NCBI GenBank assembly: GCA_030425685.1
Contig: JAUIAD010000001.1
Location: 124,001 to 188,000, forward strand
Direction of reading: 5' to 3'
Origin: Gammaproteobacteria bacterium
GTDB taxonomy: Bacteria > Pseudomonadota > Gammaproteobacteria > Coxiellales > Coxiellaceae
DNA length: 64,000 bases
Each line of letters opens with the position of its first letter. Within the stretch, counting starts at the first letter, position 1. The position numbers were made by a program, and so were the translations under genes. Positions 44,673 to 52,679 of this stretch are shown piece by piece. The notes beneath the pieces are model-generated. The model worked only from the letters and a program-made list of their open reading frames with translations. It was not told the origin of the DNA and did not search any database.

Positions 44673-45266
44673 ATGTCAGAAACTGATATGCAAAAAATGC
44701 CTACAGAGGTAGTGGAAGGTCTAAAGAAACTTGGCCTGAAGCCTTCGGTATGGGAGCGACCGATTACCCCGGAAGAGATTCAGTATCTCCTTGATCACTG
44801 TCCATTTTTGCAAATAGTGAGTTCAAACGTGGTTGACCCTTTGGCTGAGCCTGTGTTTTTTACCGCGCAGTCGGGTTGGGTGGTGCATAACTATGGTGAT
44901 GCGATGAGTAGCTCGCCGGGGCATTTGCTCTTTGGTGGCGGTGATTTTCGTATGCGTGCAAGTGATGAAGAGGATGATGGTGACGATGGCGGGGTTATTA
45001 ACCCCGGTAAAGGCACTGTTTGGAAGCAGGCTTTTGATACAGCAGCGGAAATGGTTGAGCTTGCCAAACAGCTTGGCTGGAAGGGTGTGCAAATTATCGA
45101 CGGACATCCGGCAATGAAGTGGGCGGCATGGATGAAGGCCTCTGATGAGCGCTTAGGTGTTGATGGCTATACCCCTAGCGAAAGGGAGCTTGCCAAGCGT
45201 GCGCGTGTTAAACGCTCTGAGGTTGATGATCATAAGCTGCGTCAAGGTATGAAGCAGGGGCGTTAG
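44673..45266 (+). CDS. Small protein with LPD7-like C-terminal motif
   Basis: 197 residues, no signal. The C-terminal half (AEMVELAKQLGWKGVQIIDG, MKWAAWMKASDERLGVDGYT-PSERELA) resembles the LPD7 domain pattern of relaxase-linked proteins (A..LA...GW..I...G....W..A...G..V.GY.P), here free of any relaxase. The middle contains an acidic Asp/Glu/Gly stretch (SDEEDDGDDGG). GGGGG lies 5 nt before the ATG. No conjugation genes are nearby. Function unknown; the LPD7 resemblance is by eye. Confidence 0.5.
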   Translation: MSETDMQKMPTEVVEGLKKLGLKPSVWERPITPEEIQYLLDHCPFLQIVSSNVVDPLAEPVFFTAQSGWVVHNYGDAMSSSPGHLLFGGGDFRMRASDEEDDGDDGGVINPGKGTVWKQAFDTAAEMVELAKQLGWKGVQIIDGHPAMKWAAWMKASDERLGVDGYTPSERELAKRARVKRSEVDDHKLRQGMKQGR

Positions 45267-45427
45267 CATGTAACAGTTCAGGGTATATGACTTATGTACT
45301 GCGCGGTTCTATTTGTGGCCGGCTATCCATAGGCTGAGCTGGTACGTTAGCATTACCTGCTGCTGTTGAGCTTATACAGCCATGTAGCTGATGGCGTCCT
45401 GGTACCTTAAGAATAAAGTTTTTGCCC

Positions 45428-47677
45428 CTAAAATCCCGGTACTGATGCGTCGCTGTGATCTGCGGGTTGATCTTGCCGCCCGCTGGGATCGTTCGTTTGG
45501 GTTGTGTGCTGGGGGTGGTGTTGCTGCTGCTGTGCACTGCTTCGCGATGTCTGTCTAAACTGCTGATATCGGTTATCTCTGGTGGCTACATCACTGGTGC
45601 TAGTAGCTGTTCTGAGGCTTGCTGCTTTTTTACTTTCTTGTCGGTGTTGCATGAACCGACTTCTTGGAGGTTCTCTCATTTCAGTTTGAAACTGCCTATG
45701 AGTGGATGGAGAGCCTTGATTTACTCGTGATCGTGAACCATGCGTCACTCCAGAATTGACTTGACTTGCTGTGCTCCAGCTTGCTGGACCACTACGGCGT
45801 TTTCTTTGTTGATGTCTTGCGCCATTGCTTGTGGAGCTACTATTGCCGCCCCTTAGTGGTTGAGGGCTGCTAGTACTTGCTGAGTGGTGGTGGTGGGGAG
45901 GTGAAGAGAATGCAGCGGCAGCAGGTGGTGCAGACGGTGCCGGTCTAGTGCGAGGGTCTATTGTATAGCTGACTGTATTATCCGGATTTGACGGCCTTGC
46001 TTTTCCTTCAAGTTTTGCTTCTTCTTGATGGGCTTCATCCAGTTCTTTTTGCACCTGAACACGCAATTTAGCGTATTCTGCTGATAGCTCTGGAGATGTA
46101 AAAGCGATCTCGGCAATATTGCCGCTATCATAATAGGTAAGTTTGGTTAGAATATGCTTTTCACTGCTAGTAGAAGATGTGATGCCAAATAGGGCTAAAT
46201 TCAGTTTGAATATTCCTCCAATAAGCCCTTTAAAGAAGCCCCACACATTTCCCAAAACAGATGAGTCGCTGTTGTAAGAAGGCGCATTGTCGCGTCCAAG
46301 ATGGAAGGTTTGCGCAAAAAAGTCTAATATGCGCCAGCCGCTCCTACGGTGTTGGATATGAAAATCTTTGGGGAATATGTTGACGTGGTTTTGTAGCAAG
46401 TTAACAATCTCGCCCTCAGACTTGCCAGCTGCTGGGCCGTATTTTTGCAGCATGCGGGCTAGGGCAATCAGGTTTGCTTTTGGCGAGGAGCGCGTTGTTA
46501 CCTTTTTTAATCTGCCATGTTCAATAACGAAATGAATATTATTACCGCCAGCAATATCGTTTAGGCTGGTAACGCCCGCAGCGCTCTCAAGAGGCGATAG
46601 TTGCGTTTTTGTTTGTGGTTTAAAATGCTTTTGTAAAGTTTTTAACGTGGCTACGAAGCCGTCTTCGTCTTCTGCGCTTGCTGGCAAAATTAGCCGTTCT
46701 AACCTTAGCGCGGCAAAGTTTATATTCAAGTAAATATTGAGGCTGTTTAAATCAGCTTGGATTTGTTTTTTAAGAAAGTCACGGTGCTTCTTTTGTGGAT
46801 CTTCCTCGTGACCGGATTGAATCAGTAAATCGACGCGCCGGTATTCTTTTAGATTTGTGTTAATGTTATCAATAAAGCTATTTGCCGGTCCGACAGGAAC
46901 AGGAAAGTTGCCTGGTTGATTGATTTTCTTTAGTCTTAGATCTTTAAATGGGTCGTTGAGTATTTGTGCCTGGCAAACGGATTGGATCCTGGCAATGGTG
47001 CCGTTGCTATTTAGCCCTTCAAGTTCTGTAGTGGTGGCGTCTCTATACTGTTCGAAAATACTTCTATAGAGCTCAAGACTAGCTTTGCGTGCCTTAAGAC
47101 TATTTTGCAGGCAAGTCGCATTGTCATCTTCTTTAGGCCCCTCATCTGTTAAAGACGCATGGCGATTAAAATGTAAGGTAAATTTTCGTTTCCAATTAGT
47201 ATATTTATCGCCTAAATTCAAAGCTACGCTATTGACTGCTTCTCCTTGTGCTTGTTCTAGTAGTTCCCGTGCCTCAGCTTGGTTTTCAAAAGCATGGGGG
47301 TTGCCAGGGTTGGGTTCAAATAGTAGAGGGTAGCTCTCGGGAAAAATGGCAAGGATGTGCGCGCGCGCGTCAATACCTTTTTTTCCACCTCCCGCATCGA
47401 TCTGTATCCCTAGCCCAATACTCTGTATCATGGTATCCAGCTCATCTTTTAGGGCCATTAAGTCTTGGAAGCTGTTATCCAGTTGATCTTGTAGGTTATC
47501 TTGATAGTCTTGGGTGTCAATTCTCTTAATTTCACGCTCTATTTTATCGATGCTGCGATCAAGTACACCAGGCCCATCATTTGTATTGCCAATTGCATTG
47601 CTGATAACCCTTCTGGCGTAACTCATTTGAGCGGGTCTAATATGTCTAGCGTGACTGCTGGCGTAATCTAATGGCAT
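45428..47677 (-). CDS. Large protein of unknown function behind a PmrA-box-like promoter; candidate effector
   Basis: 749 residues, no signal peptide, no family recognised. Residues ~25-90 are strongly charged helix (LDRSIDKIEREIKRIDTQDY); residues ~90-480 look globular and mostly helical. One hydrophobic patch is at ~500-520 (GNVWGFFKGLIGGIFKLNLA). The last ~190 residues are disordered, rich in Ser, Pro, Gln, His and Arg, with a basic cluster QQRKRRSG. AAGGAG lies 7 nt before the ATG. The promoter at 47779-47811 has the tandem TTAAT direct repeat of PmrA-regulated effector genes. Effector status is inferred from promoter, size and composition. Confidence 0.6.
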   Translation of the reverse strand: MPLDYASSHARHIRPAQMSYARRVISNAIGNTNDGPGVLDRSIDKIEREIKRIDTQDYQDNLQDQLDNSFQDLMALKDELDTMIQSIGLGIQIDAGGGKKGIDARAHILAIFPESYPLLFEPNPGNPHAFENQAEARELLEQAQGEAVNSVALNLGDKYTNWKRKFTLHFNRHASLTDEGPKEDDNATCLQNSLKARKASLELYRSIFEQYRDATTTELEGLNSNGTIARIQSVCQAQILNDPFKDLRLKKINQPGNFPVPVGPANSFIDNINTNLKEYRRVDLLIQSGHEEDPQKKHRDFLKKQIQADLNSLNIYLNINFAALRLERLILPASAEDEDGFVATLKTLQKHFKPQTKTQLSPLESAAGVTSLNDIAGGNNIHFVIEHGRLKKVTTRSSPKANLIALARMLQKYGPAAGKSEGEIVNLLQNHVNIFPKDFHIQHRRSGWRILDFFAQTFHLGRDNAPSYNSDSSVLGNVWGFFKGLIGGIFKLNLALFGITSSTSSEKHILTKLTYYDSGNIAEIAFTSPELSAEYAKLRVQVQKELDEAHQEEAKLEGKARPSNPDNTVSYTIDPRTRPAPSAPPAAAAFSSPPHHHHSASTSSPQPLRGGNSSSTSNGARHQQRKRRSGPASWSTASQVNSGVTHGSRSRVNQGSPSTHRQFQTEMREPPRSRFMQHRQESKKAASLRTATSTSDVATRDNRYQQFRQTSRSSAQQQQHHPQHTTQTNDPSGRQDQPADHSDASVPGF

Positions 47678-47778
47678 GGTTGAACTCCTTCAGATAGGGC
47701 GCATATTGTTAGCAATAACGTTTGTGTGATGTCTTTGTTAGAGACGGCGCCCGTAGATATTCATATTTATACCAAAAG

Positions 47779-47811
47779 AGTATATAGGACAATGATTAAG
47801 GAAATATTAAC
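47779..47811 (-). promoter_or_regulatory. PmrA-box-like promoter of the 45.4-47.7 kb gene
   Basis: Minus strand reads GTTAATATTTCCTTAAT, 10 bp, TATACT. The tandem half-sites start 11 bp apart, as in the Legionella/Coxiella PmrA element cTTAATatT-N2-cTTAAT. The -10 (47779-47784) gives a ~95-nt leader. The same arrangement precedes the gene at 56152-57801. Confidence 0.6.
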
Positions 47812-47845
47812 TAGGGGTTTTTGTGGTGACTGCTGTGAAATTGTT

Positions 47846-47877
47846 AGCGGATACAAGCGAGTAGGCTTGTATCCGCT
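47846..47877 (-). terminator. Strong hairpin after the H1/HU gene
   Basis: Perfect 13-bp inverted repeat AGCGGATACAAGC/GCTTGTATCCGCT with a 6-nt loop, 14 bp past the stop codon of the H1/HU gene. AACAATTT follows on the minus strand: a weak T-tract, but a very stable stem. Confidence 0.6.
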
Positions 47878-47891
47878 GATAAAAGAAGGGG

Positions 47892-48350
47892 TTAGCCAAC
47901 CATTTCTTTTAGTTTTTTAAGTGCGCGTACCTTAACGATGTTGCGTGCTGGTTTCGCTTTGAAAGTAATCATCTCGCCCGTGAATGGGTTGATACCTTTG
48001 CGGGATTTAGTCGCAGGCTTACGTTTTACTACGCATTTTAAGATACCTGGTAAAGTGAATTCGCCGGCGCCGCCTTTCTTAAGGTGACGATGCATTAGGT
48101 TGCCAAGTTCTTCAAATACGTTTGAAATTTGCTTTTTAGACAGTTCTGTTGATTCAGCTAATTCGTTCATTAGTTGAGATTTGTTTAGAGCTGTTTTGAT
48201 GGCTGTGGTTTTTACTTTACGTGTTGTGGTTTTTTTGGCGGCTACTTTAGTTTTAGTTGTCGCTTTTTTTGCAGTAGTTTTTTTAGTGGTTGCTTTACGC
48301 TTAGTGGTTACTTTCTTCTTGGCCGTAGTGCGCTTTTTTTTTGCTGGCAT
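47892..48350 (-). CDS. Histone H1-like / HU hybrid nucleoid protein
   Basis: 152 residues. Residues 1-55 are an H1-like tail of Lys/Thr/Ala repeats (KKRTTAKKKVTTKRKATTKK, KTTAKKATTKTKVAAKK). The rest is an HU-family DNA-binding domain (LNKSQLMNELAESTELSKKQ, FTLPGILKCVVKRKPATKS-RKGINPFTGE with the DNA-clasping beta-arm, IVKVRALKKLKEMV). It should compact or coat DNA. Tails of this kind occur on HU in some bacteria, and separate H1-like proteins (Hc1, Hq1) mark the condensed forms of Chlamydia and Coxiella. ATG 48350 is chosen; the ORF to 48419 lacks support. A strong hairpin terminator follows. Confidence 0.85.
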   Translation of the reverse strand: MPAKKKRTTAKKKVTTKRKATTKKTTAKKATTKTKVAAKKTTTRKVKTTAIKTALNKSQLMNELAESTELSKKQISNVFEELGNLMHRHLKKGGAGEFTLPGILKCVVKRKPATKSRKGINPFTGEMITFKAKPARNIVKVRALKKLKEMVG

Positions 48351-48597
48351 TTGTATTGTCCTTTTTTGTAAGTCTATGGTTAATTTAATAAAACGGTGAT
48401 TTGAATGTTCACCTAGCACAAAAATACCATAAATTTTCTAAAAAGCACATGTTTTTATAGGGTTTTTCGCTACTTTTTTTAAAAAAACACTATTATTATA
48501 GGTGGAAATGGGTAGGGTGATTTTTTTAGGGGTGTTTACCCTATCATTTAGGTGTGGTTTGGTATGTGGGTAGATGTGTAGTTTGGTGCCGTGCCGG

Positions 48598-48621
48598 CGG
48601 GCGCAGCATGCTGCGCCCCTA
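48598..48621 (-). repeat. Half-element of the palindromic repeat family
   Basis: The 20-bp palindrome GGGCGCAGCATGCTGCGCCC followed by CTAC. It is preceded by a decayed core (GTGCCGTGCCGG), so it is probably a truncated copy in the inverted orientation. Confidence 0.85.
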
Positions 48622-48692
48622 CATTGTCTGCATTGTTTTAGATGCCTAAATGCCGTTTAGATGTCACTCAGATCCTGTTTGGATTCTGTTTG

Positions 48693-48717
48693 GAACCCAT
48701 TAGCCCTCATTGGGTTC
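48693..48717 (+). promoter_or_regulatory. Hairpin upstream of the rplM promoter
   Basis: GAACCCA (48693-48699) pairs with TGGGTTC (48711-48717). It lies ~58 bp upstream of the predicted -35, so it is not part of that transcript; it may be an upstream operator or belong to a longer leader. Confidence 0.3.
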
Positions 48718-48774
48718 TGATTTAGGTGGTTGGGGGTGTGGTCTGTTGATATTGCAAAAATGTTGGGAAAACCC

Positions 48775-48803
48775 TTGTCTAATGGTCGCTAGTCCTGTAC
48801 TAT
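48775..48803 (+). promoter_or_regulatory. Sigma-70 promoter of rplM-rpsI
   Basis: TTGTCT (48775-48780), exactly 17 bp, TACTAT (48798-48803). The transcript would start ~48810, 35 nt before the chosen rplM ATG. Confidence 0.6.
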
Positions 48804-48845
48804 TCTGTGCCTTTCCTATATTTGGTATTTGGGAGCATGTGCTTT

Positions 48846-49271
48846 ATGACAACTTACATGGCAAACAGTGAAACAGTAGAAGCCAAGTGGTATCTTATTG
48901 ATGCCAAAGATAAAAAACTAGGTCGGTTGGCGACCGAGATTGCGACTCGCCTGCGTGGCAAGCACAAGCCTGAATATACACCGCATGTGGATACGGGTGA
49001 TTATATCGTTGTGGTTAACGCAGATCAGATCGCGGTAAGCGGCAACAAGGCCGAAGATAAGCTATATCATCGCCACACCGGTCATCCTGGCGGGTTAAAA
49101 ACGATTAACTTTGGTGATTTACAGGCAAAACGACCTGGTCGTGTGCTTGAATTAGCGGTTAAAGGAATGCTTCCACGCGGTCCTTTAGGCCGTAAAATGT
49201 TTGGTAAGCTGAAAGTCTATGCGGCGGATACACATCCCCACCAGGCACAGCAACCAGAAAAGATTGACTAA
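48846..49271 (+). CDS. rplM: 50S ribosomal protein L13
   Basis: 141 residues from ATG 48846, which aligns base-for-base in length with E. coli L13 (142). Conserved blocks: [71 protein letters not shown], and the end HPHQAQQPE. An in-frame GTG-region extension to 48807 overlaps the promoter and is rejected. It forms an operon with rpsI (15-bp spacer). Confidence 0.97.
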   Translation: MTTYMANSETVEAKWYLIDAKDKKLGRLATEIATRLRGKHKPEYTPHVDTGDYIVVVNADQIAVSGNKAEDKLYHRHTGHPGGLKTINFGDLQAKRPGRVLELAVKGMLPRGPLGRKMFGKLKVYAADTHPHQAQQPEKID

Positions 49272-49286
49272 GAGGGTATTAAGAGC

Positions 49287-49733
49287 ATGGCAGTAGCGGC
49301 AAAAGAACAAACCTTAGCAACCGGTCGACGTAAAACGTCTTCAGCACGTGTATTCTTGCGACCAGGCTCAGGTAACATTCATATCAACGGCAAAAGCATT
49401 GAAGATTTTTTTGGTCGTGAAACAGCTCGTATGGTTGTTCGTCAGCCATTAGTAGCGCTTGACGTCACCGGTCGTTTTGATGTTTATGCAACCGTTAAAG
49501 GCGGCGGCATTAGCGGCCAAGCAGGTGCTATTCGTCACGGCATTACGCGTGCTTTAATTAAGCTTGAAGGCGAAGAGTCTGGCGACGGTGATGCTGGTGG
49601 TGAGGGTGAAAATGGCCCTTGGCATAAGACACTGAGAAAAGCAGGATTTGTCACACGTGATCCTCGCATGGTTGAGCGTAAGAAAGTTGGCCGCCATAAA
49701 GCAAGAAAAGGAACGCAGTTCTCCAAACGTTAA
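49287..49733 (+). CDS. rpsI: 30S ribosomal protein S9 with acidic insertion
   Basis: 148 residues against ~130 in E. coli. The family core is normal ([73 protein letters not shown]) and the C-terminal KGTQFSKR that contacts P-site tRNA is intact. Between ITRAL and LRKAGF the protein carries ~15 additional residues at ~95-111 ([17 protein letters not shown]), acidic and Gly-rich. The surrounding sequence shows no frameshift, so the insertion is in frame and presumably tolerated on the ribosome surface. Confidence 0.97.
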   Translation: MAVAAKEQTLATGRRKTSSARVFLRPGSGNIHINGKSIEDFFGRETARMVVRQPLVALDVTGRFDVYATVKGGGISGQAGAIRHGITRALIKLEGEESGDGDAGGEGENGPWHKTLRKAGFVTRDPRMVERKKVGRHKARKGTQFSKR

Positions 49734-49860
49734 TCTGTTTGGGGGATCGTCTACTGGCAGGACTACGGACTTTGACTCTGTTAATTTGGGTTTAGCCTAG
49801 TCCCGCAAAGACGATAGATAGATTGGAGCAGGAAATCCTAATAGCGGAGCTGAAGTAACC

Positions 49861-50478
49861 ATGATGAAGCGCACGATAATGACCTTGTATTCCGGAGCCT
49901 TGGATATTTATAGCCACCAGGTTCGGATTGTCCTAGCTGAAAAGGGTGTTAGTGTTGATATTTTAAATGTTGACGAAAACCATCCCTGTGAAGATCTGAT
50001 TGATTTAAACCCTTATAACACCTTACCAACTTTAGTAGATCGTGAATTGGTTTTGTATAATGCGCAAGTCATTATGGAATACCTTGATGAGCGTTTCCCA
50101 CATCCACCGTTATTGCCAGTATATCCTGTATCACGTGCGAAAAGTCGCTTGATGATGTATCGCATACAGCGTGATTGGTACAGCTTGGTAAATACTATTC
50201 TTAATGGTAGTGGTGATGCAGTGAATGAGGCGCGAGAAGAATTAAAGGGTGCGCTAACATCCGTAGTACCGGTGTTTGCTAATTCGCCTTATTTCCTTAG
50301 CGAAGATTTTACACTGGTTGATTGTGTCATTGCTCCATTGTTGTGGCGTTTGCCGGATCTATCAATCAAGTTGCCGCGTAGTGCAAAAGCGATTGGTCAA
50401 TATGAAGAGCGTGTATTTAATCGTGATGCCTTTCAGGCGAGCCTTACCGAATCTGAACGTGAACTAAGAGATAGCTAA
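49861..50478 (+). CDS. sspA: Stringent starvation protein A
   Basis: Glutathione-S-transferase-fold protein that binds RNA polymerase and affects stress and virulence genes in other gammaproteobacteria. 205 residues. TLYSGALDIYSHQVRIVLAE, DLNPYNTLPTLVDRELVLYN, IMEYLDERFPHPPLLPVYPV. The ATG pair at 49861/49864 leaves start choice open by one codon. It follows rpsI by ~130 bp and overlaps sspB by one base, the standard rplM-rpsI-sspA-sspB order. Confidence 0.96.
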   Translation: MMKRTIMTLYSGALDIYSHQVRIVLAEKGVSVDILNVDENHPCEDLIDLNPYNTLPTLVDRELVLYNAQVIMEYLDERFPHPPLLPVYPVSRAKSRLMMYRIQRDWYSLVNTILNGSGDAVNEAREELKGALTSVVPVFANSPYFLSEDFTLVDCVIAPLLWRLPDLSIKLPRSAKAIGQYEERVFNRDAFQASLTESERELRDS

Positions 50479-50900
50479 TGACTTCCAGTCGTCCCTATTT
50501 GATCCGTGCTATTTATGAGTGGTTGGTTGACAACCATCTAACACCTTATTTGATGGTTGATGCTAACTATCCTGATGTTGAAGTTCCTTCGCAGCACGTT
50601 GAAGACGGCAAGATTGTATTAAATATTGAGCCGCAAGCGGTTGGTAATCTTTTAATGAAAAATGAAGCAGTCGAATTTGACGCACGTTTTTCTGGTGTTG
50701 CTCGTCACTTATATTTACCCGTAATGTCGATTAAAGCTATTTATGCGTTTGAAAACGGCCGTGGCATGATCTTCAGTGAAGATGATGAAGACGATATCGC
50801 TGGCGGTGGTGATGATGACCTTTCCGTCGATGAACCGCAAGATCCGTCATCGCCCAAGCCCTCCAAAAAAGGCCGCCCTAATCTTAAGATCGTTAAATAG
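50478..50900 (+). CDS. sspB: ClpXP specificity-enhancing factor SspB
   Basis: 140 residues. Folded domain RPYLIRAIYEWLVDNHLTPY, VDANYPDVEVP, NIEPQAVGNLLMKNEAVEFD, FSGVARHLYLPVMSIKAIYA; then an acidic linker and a C-terminal LKIVK-type ClpX-binding tail (GRPNLKIVK). It delivers ssrA-tagged proteins to ClpXP. The start is coupled to sspA (TAATG). Confidence 0.96.
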   Translation: MTSSRPYLIRAIYEWLVDNHLTPYLMVDANYPDVEVPSQHVEDGKIVLNIEPQAVGNLLMKNEAVEFDARFSGVARHLYLPVMSIKAIYAFENGRGMIFSEDDEDDIAGGGDDDLSVDEPQDPSSPKPSKKGRPNLKIVK

Positions 50901-50921
50901 CATCATAGCTCCTGGAAAATA

Positions 50922-51086
50922 CGTAGGGGCGCAGCATGCTGCGCCCGCAAACTTTCCTGCGGCACTGACAATCTATAACCATACATACCGAACGGGCACA
51001 GCATGCTGTGCCCGCAAACTTTCCTGCGGCGCTGACAATCTATAACCATACATACCGAAACGGGCACAGCATGCTGTGCCCCTACG
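50922..51086 (+). repeat. Extended palindromic repeat with duplicated core, copy 6
   Basis: 165 bp: GGGCGC palindrome, core, GGGCAC palindrome, a second core, GGGCAC palindrome, then GCCCCTACG. All three palindromes are perfect. The two cores (GCAAACTTTCCTGCGGC...) are almost identical, indicating a recent internal duplication. Confidence 0.93.
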
Positions 51087-51129
51087 GGTTCTACATTGGC
51101 TTTGTGAAAAATCATGCTAAATGCAAATA

Positions 51130-51293
51130 CGTAGGGGCGCAGCATGCTGCGCCCGCAAACTTTCTGCGGCACTGACAATCTACAGCTATTCACACCTAAA
51201 CGGGCACAGCATGCTGCGCCCGCAAAACTTCCGTGGCACTGACAATCTACAGCTATTCACACCAAAACGGGCACAGCATGCTGTGCCCCTACA
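51130..51293 (+). repeat. Extended palindromic repeat with duplicated core, copy 7
   Basis: 164 bp with the same three-palindrome layout, 43 bp after copy 6. Its middle palindrome is a hybrid (GGGCACAGC left half, GCTGCGCCC right half), as if two elements had recombined at the central GCATGC. It ends 5 bp before the stop of the site-2 protease gene. Confidence 0.93.
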
Positions 51294-51297
51294 GCCT

Positions 51298-51984
51298 TTA
51301 TGCAGGGCCGGTGGGTAATCCTAGTAGCATCATGATCCAGCTGGCGACAAGCATTAGTGGGCCGTAGAGAATTTTTCCGAGAAAACCAAAAACCAATAAA
51401 CCTAGTAATATCCAGATACCATAAGGTTCTATTTTTTCATATTTTCTCGCTAGCCGTGGAGGTAATATGCTGGAAATAACACGACTGCCATCCAGCGGTG
51501 GAATAGGAATTAAGTTTAACAACATCAATATGCAGTTGATTAAAATACCAAACATACCCGCGCTAAAAAAGAAGATTGCCGCCGATTGCGCAAAGCCGGT
51601 AGTGGTATTGAGGTAAGGTAAACTAATTCTAGCAATGCCGCCCCAAATCAAGGCCATCAGTAAATTAGAAAAAGGACCCGCCAGAGCAACGATCGCCATA
51701 TCACGGCGCGGATTGCGAAGATTTTGCCAGGTAACCGGAACAGGCTTGGCCCAACCAAAGGCCATGGTAAATTTGCTGAGGATTAACATACCGAGCGGCA
51801 AAATAATGGTACCAAACCAATCGATATGCTTAGCAGGGTTTAATGTCACCCGCCCCATCATCAGCGCTGTTTTATCGCCAAATTTCATCGCCACCCAGCC
51901 ATGAGCCGCTTCGTGCAGCGTGATAGCAAAAATCAATGGCAGTGCAATGACAGCAATTTTATGTAAAATACCGGCTATATCCAT
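51298..51984 (-). CDS. Site-2 protease family (M50) membrane metalloprotease
   Basis: 228 residues, about five membrane segments. Zinc motif LHEAAHG (HExxH) in the first segment and the third ligand region NLIPIPPLDGSRV in a later one, both intact. This is the short, PDZ-less group of intramembrane proteases common in bacteria. The substrate is unknown. It lies downstream of dolP on the same strand, 106 bp away, and converges with sspB across the repeat doublet. Confidence 0.9.
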   Translation of the reverse strand: MDIAGILHKIAVIALPLIFAITLHEAAHGWVAMKFGDKTALMMGRVTLNPAKHIDWFGTIILPLGMLILSKFTMAFGWAKPVPVTWQNLRNPRRDMAIVALAGPFSNLLMALIWGGIARISLPYLNTTTGFAQSAAIFFFSAGMFGILINCILMLLNLIPIPPLDGSRVISSILPPRLARKYEKIEPYGIWILLGLLVFGFLGKILYGPLMLVASWIMMLLGLPTGPA

Positions 51985-52090
51985 ATGTTAAATCTCATCC
52001 TTTTCGGGTGAAAGCTTATTAAACTTCTGTTCACAAATGAAACCGCCTAGTGCATAAAGTCACATACCCTGAGTTCACACCCTTACTAGC

Positions 52091-52675
52091 TTACGCATAT
52101 TCAAATATTTTAACCACTTTGGTGACACCCGAAGTGCGCCGTGCAACATCGGTAGCGAGATCTGCTTGCTTGCGTGTGACGTAACCCATTAAGTAAACAA
52201 CGCCATCCTCTGTTACCACCTTAATGTCATTTGAGTCTAAACCTTTTTTCGCCAGCATTTTTGTTCTAACTTTACTGGTTACCCAGCTATCGCTAGCGCG
52301 TTGTATTTCAGAAGTTTCACCAGCAAGGGTGATTTCGTTGTAAGTGCGTTTAATATGCTTAATGCGTGACATAATTTCCGTAGCGCGATTTCTGGCAGCA
52401 GCGGTTTGTGCCTGTCCGACTAGCAACCCGACGTGATTAAACACGGCAACAGAAATATGTGCTTGTTTTTTAAGTACAGGGTCGTAGTCAATCCAGCGCT
52501 GTGCTCGTTGCTCTGCTGTTTGATCTTGTGCCATGGTTGTCATGCTGCGTTTGTCATAGACAAGTGCGCCGCCGGCAGTTGCACCAACAACTAATGCAGC
52601 AGGGACGCAGCCACACAGTGGGATCAATAAGGCGGAGGCCGCTATTATTTTTTGAAAAGCTTTTATGTACTTCAT
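52091..52675 (-). CDS. dolP: BON-domain outer membrane lipoprotein DolP (YraP)
   Basis: 194 residues. Lipobox in LLIPLCGC, then two BON domains (ISVAVFNHVGLLVGQAQTAA; TKMLAKKGLDSNDIKVVTED followed by GVVYLMGYVTRKQADLA). DolP supports outer membrane integrity and cell division in E. coli. It starts 4 bp after the diaA stop, the usual yraN-diaA-dolP order. Confidence 0.93.
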   Translation of the reverse strand: MKYIKAFQKIIAASALLIPLCGCVPAALVVGATAGGALVYDKRSMTTMAQDQTAEQRAQRWIDYDPVLKKQAHISVAVFNHVGLLVGQAQTAAARNRATEIMSRIKHIKRTYNEITLAGETSEIQRASDSWVTSKVRTKMLAKKGLDSNDIKVVTEDGVVYLMGYVTRKQADLATDVARRTSGVTKVVKIFEYA

Positions 52676-52679
52676 TCGC

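Larger units (their letters stand above)
48351..48845. other. Spacer between the H1/HU gene and rplM
   Basis: Contains poly-T/poly-A stretches at ~48470-48490, a repeat half-element (48598-48621), a hairpin (48693-48717) and the rplM promoter (48775-48803). No additional gene is visible. Confidence 0.6.

Noticed and set aside
50922-51293. Possible CRISPR-like array because of regularly spaced palindromic repeats
   Set aside because: The sequences between repeats are themselves conserved, not unique spacers, and there are no cas genes.
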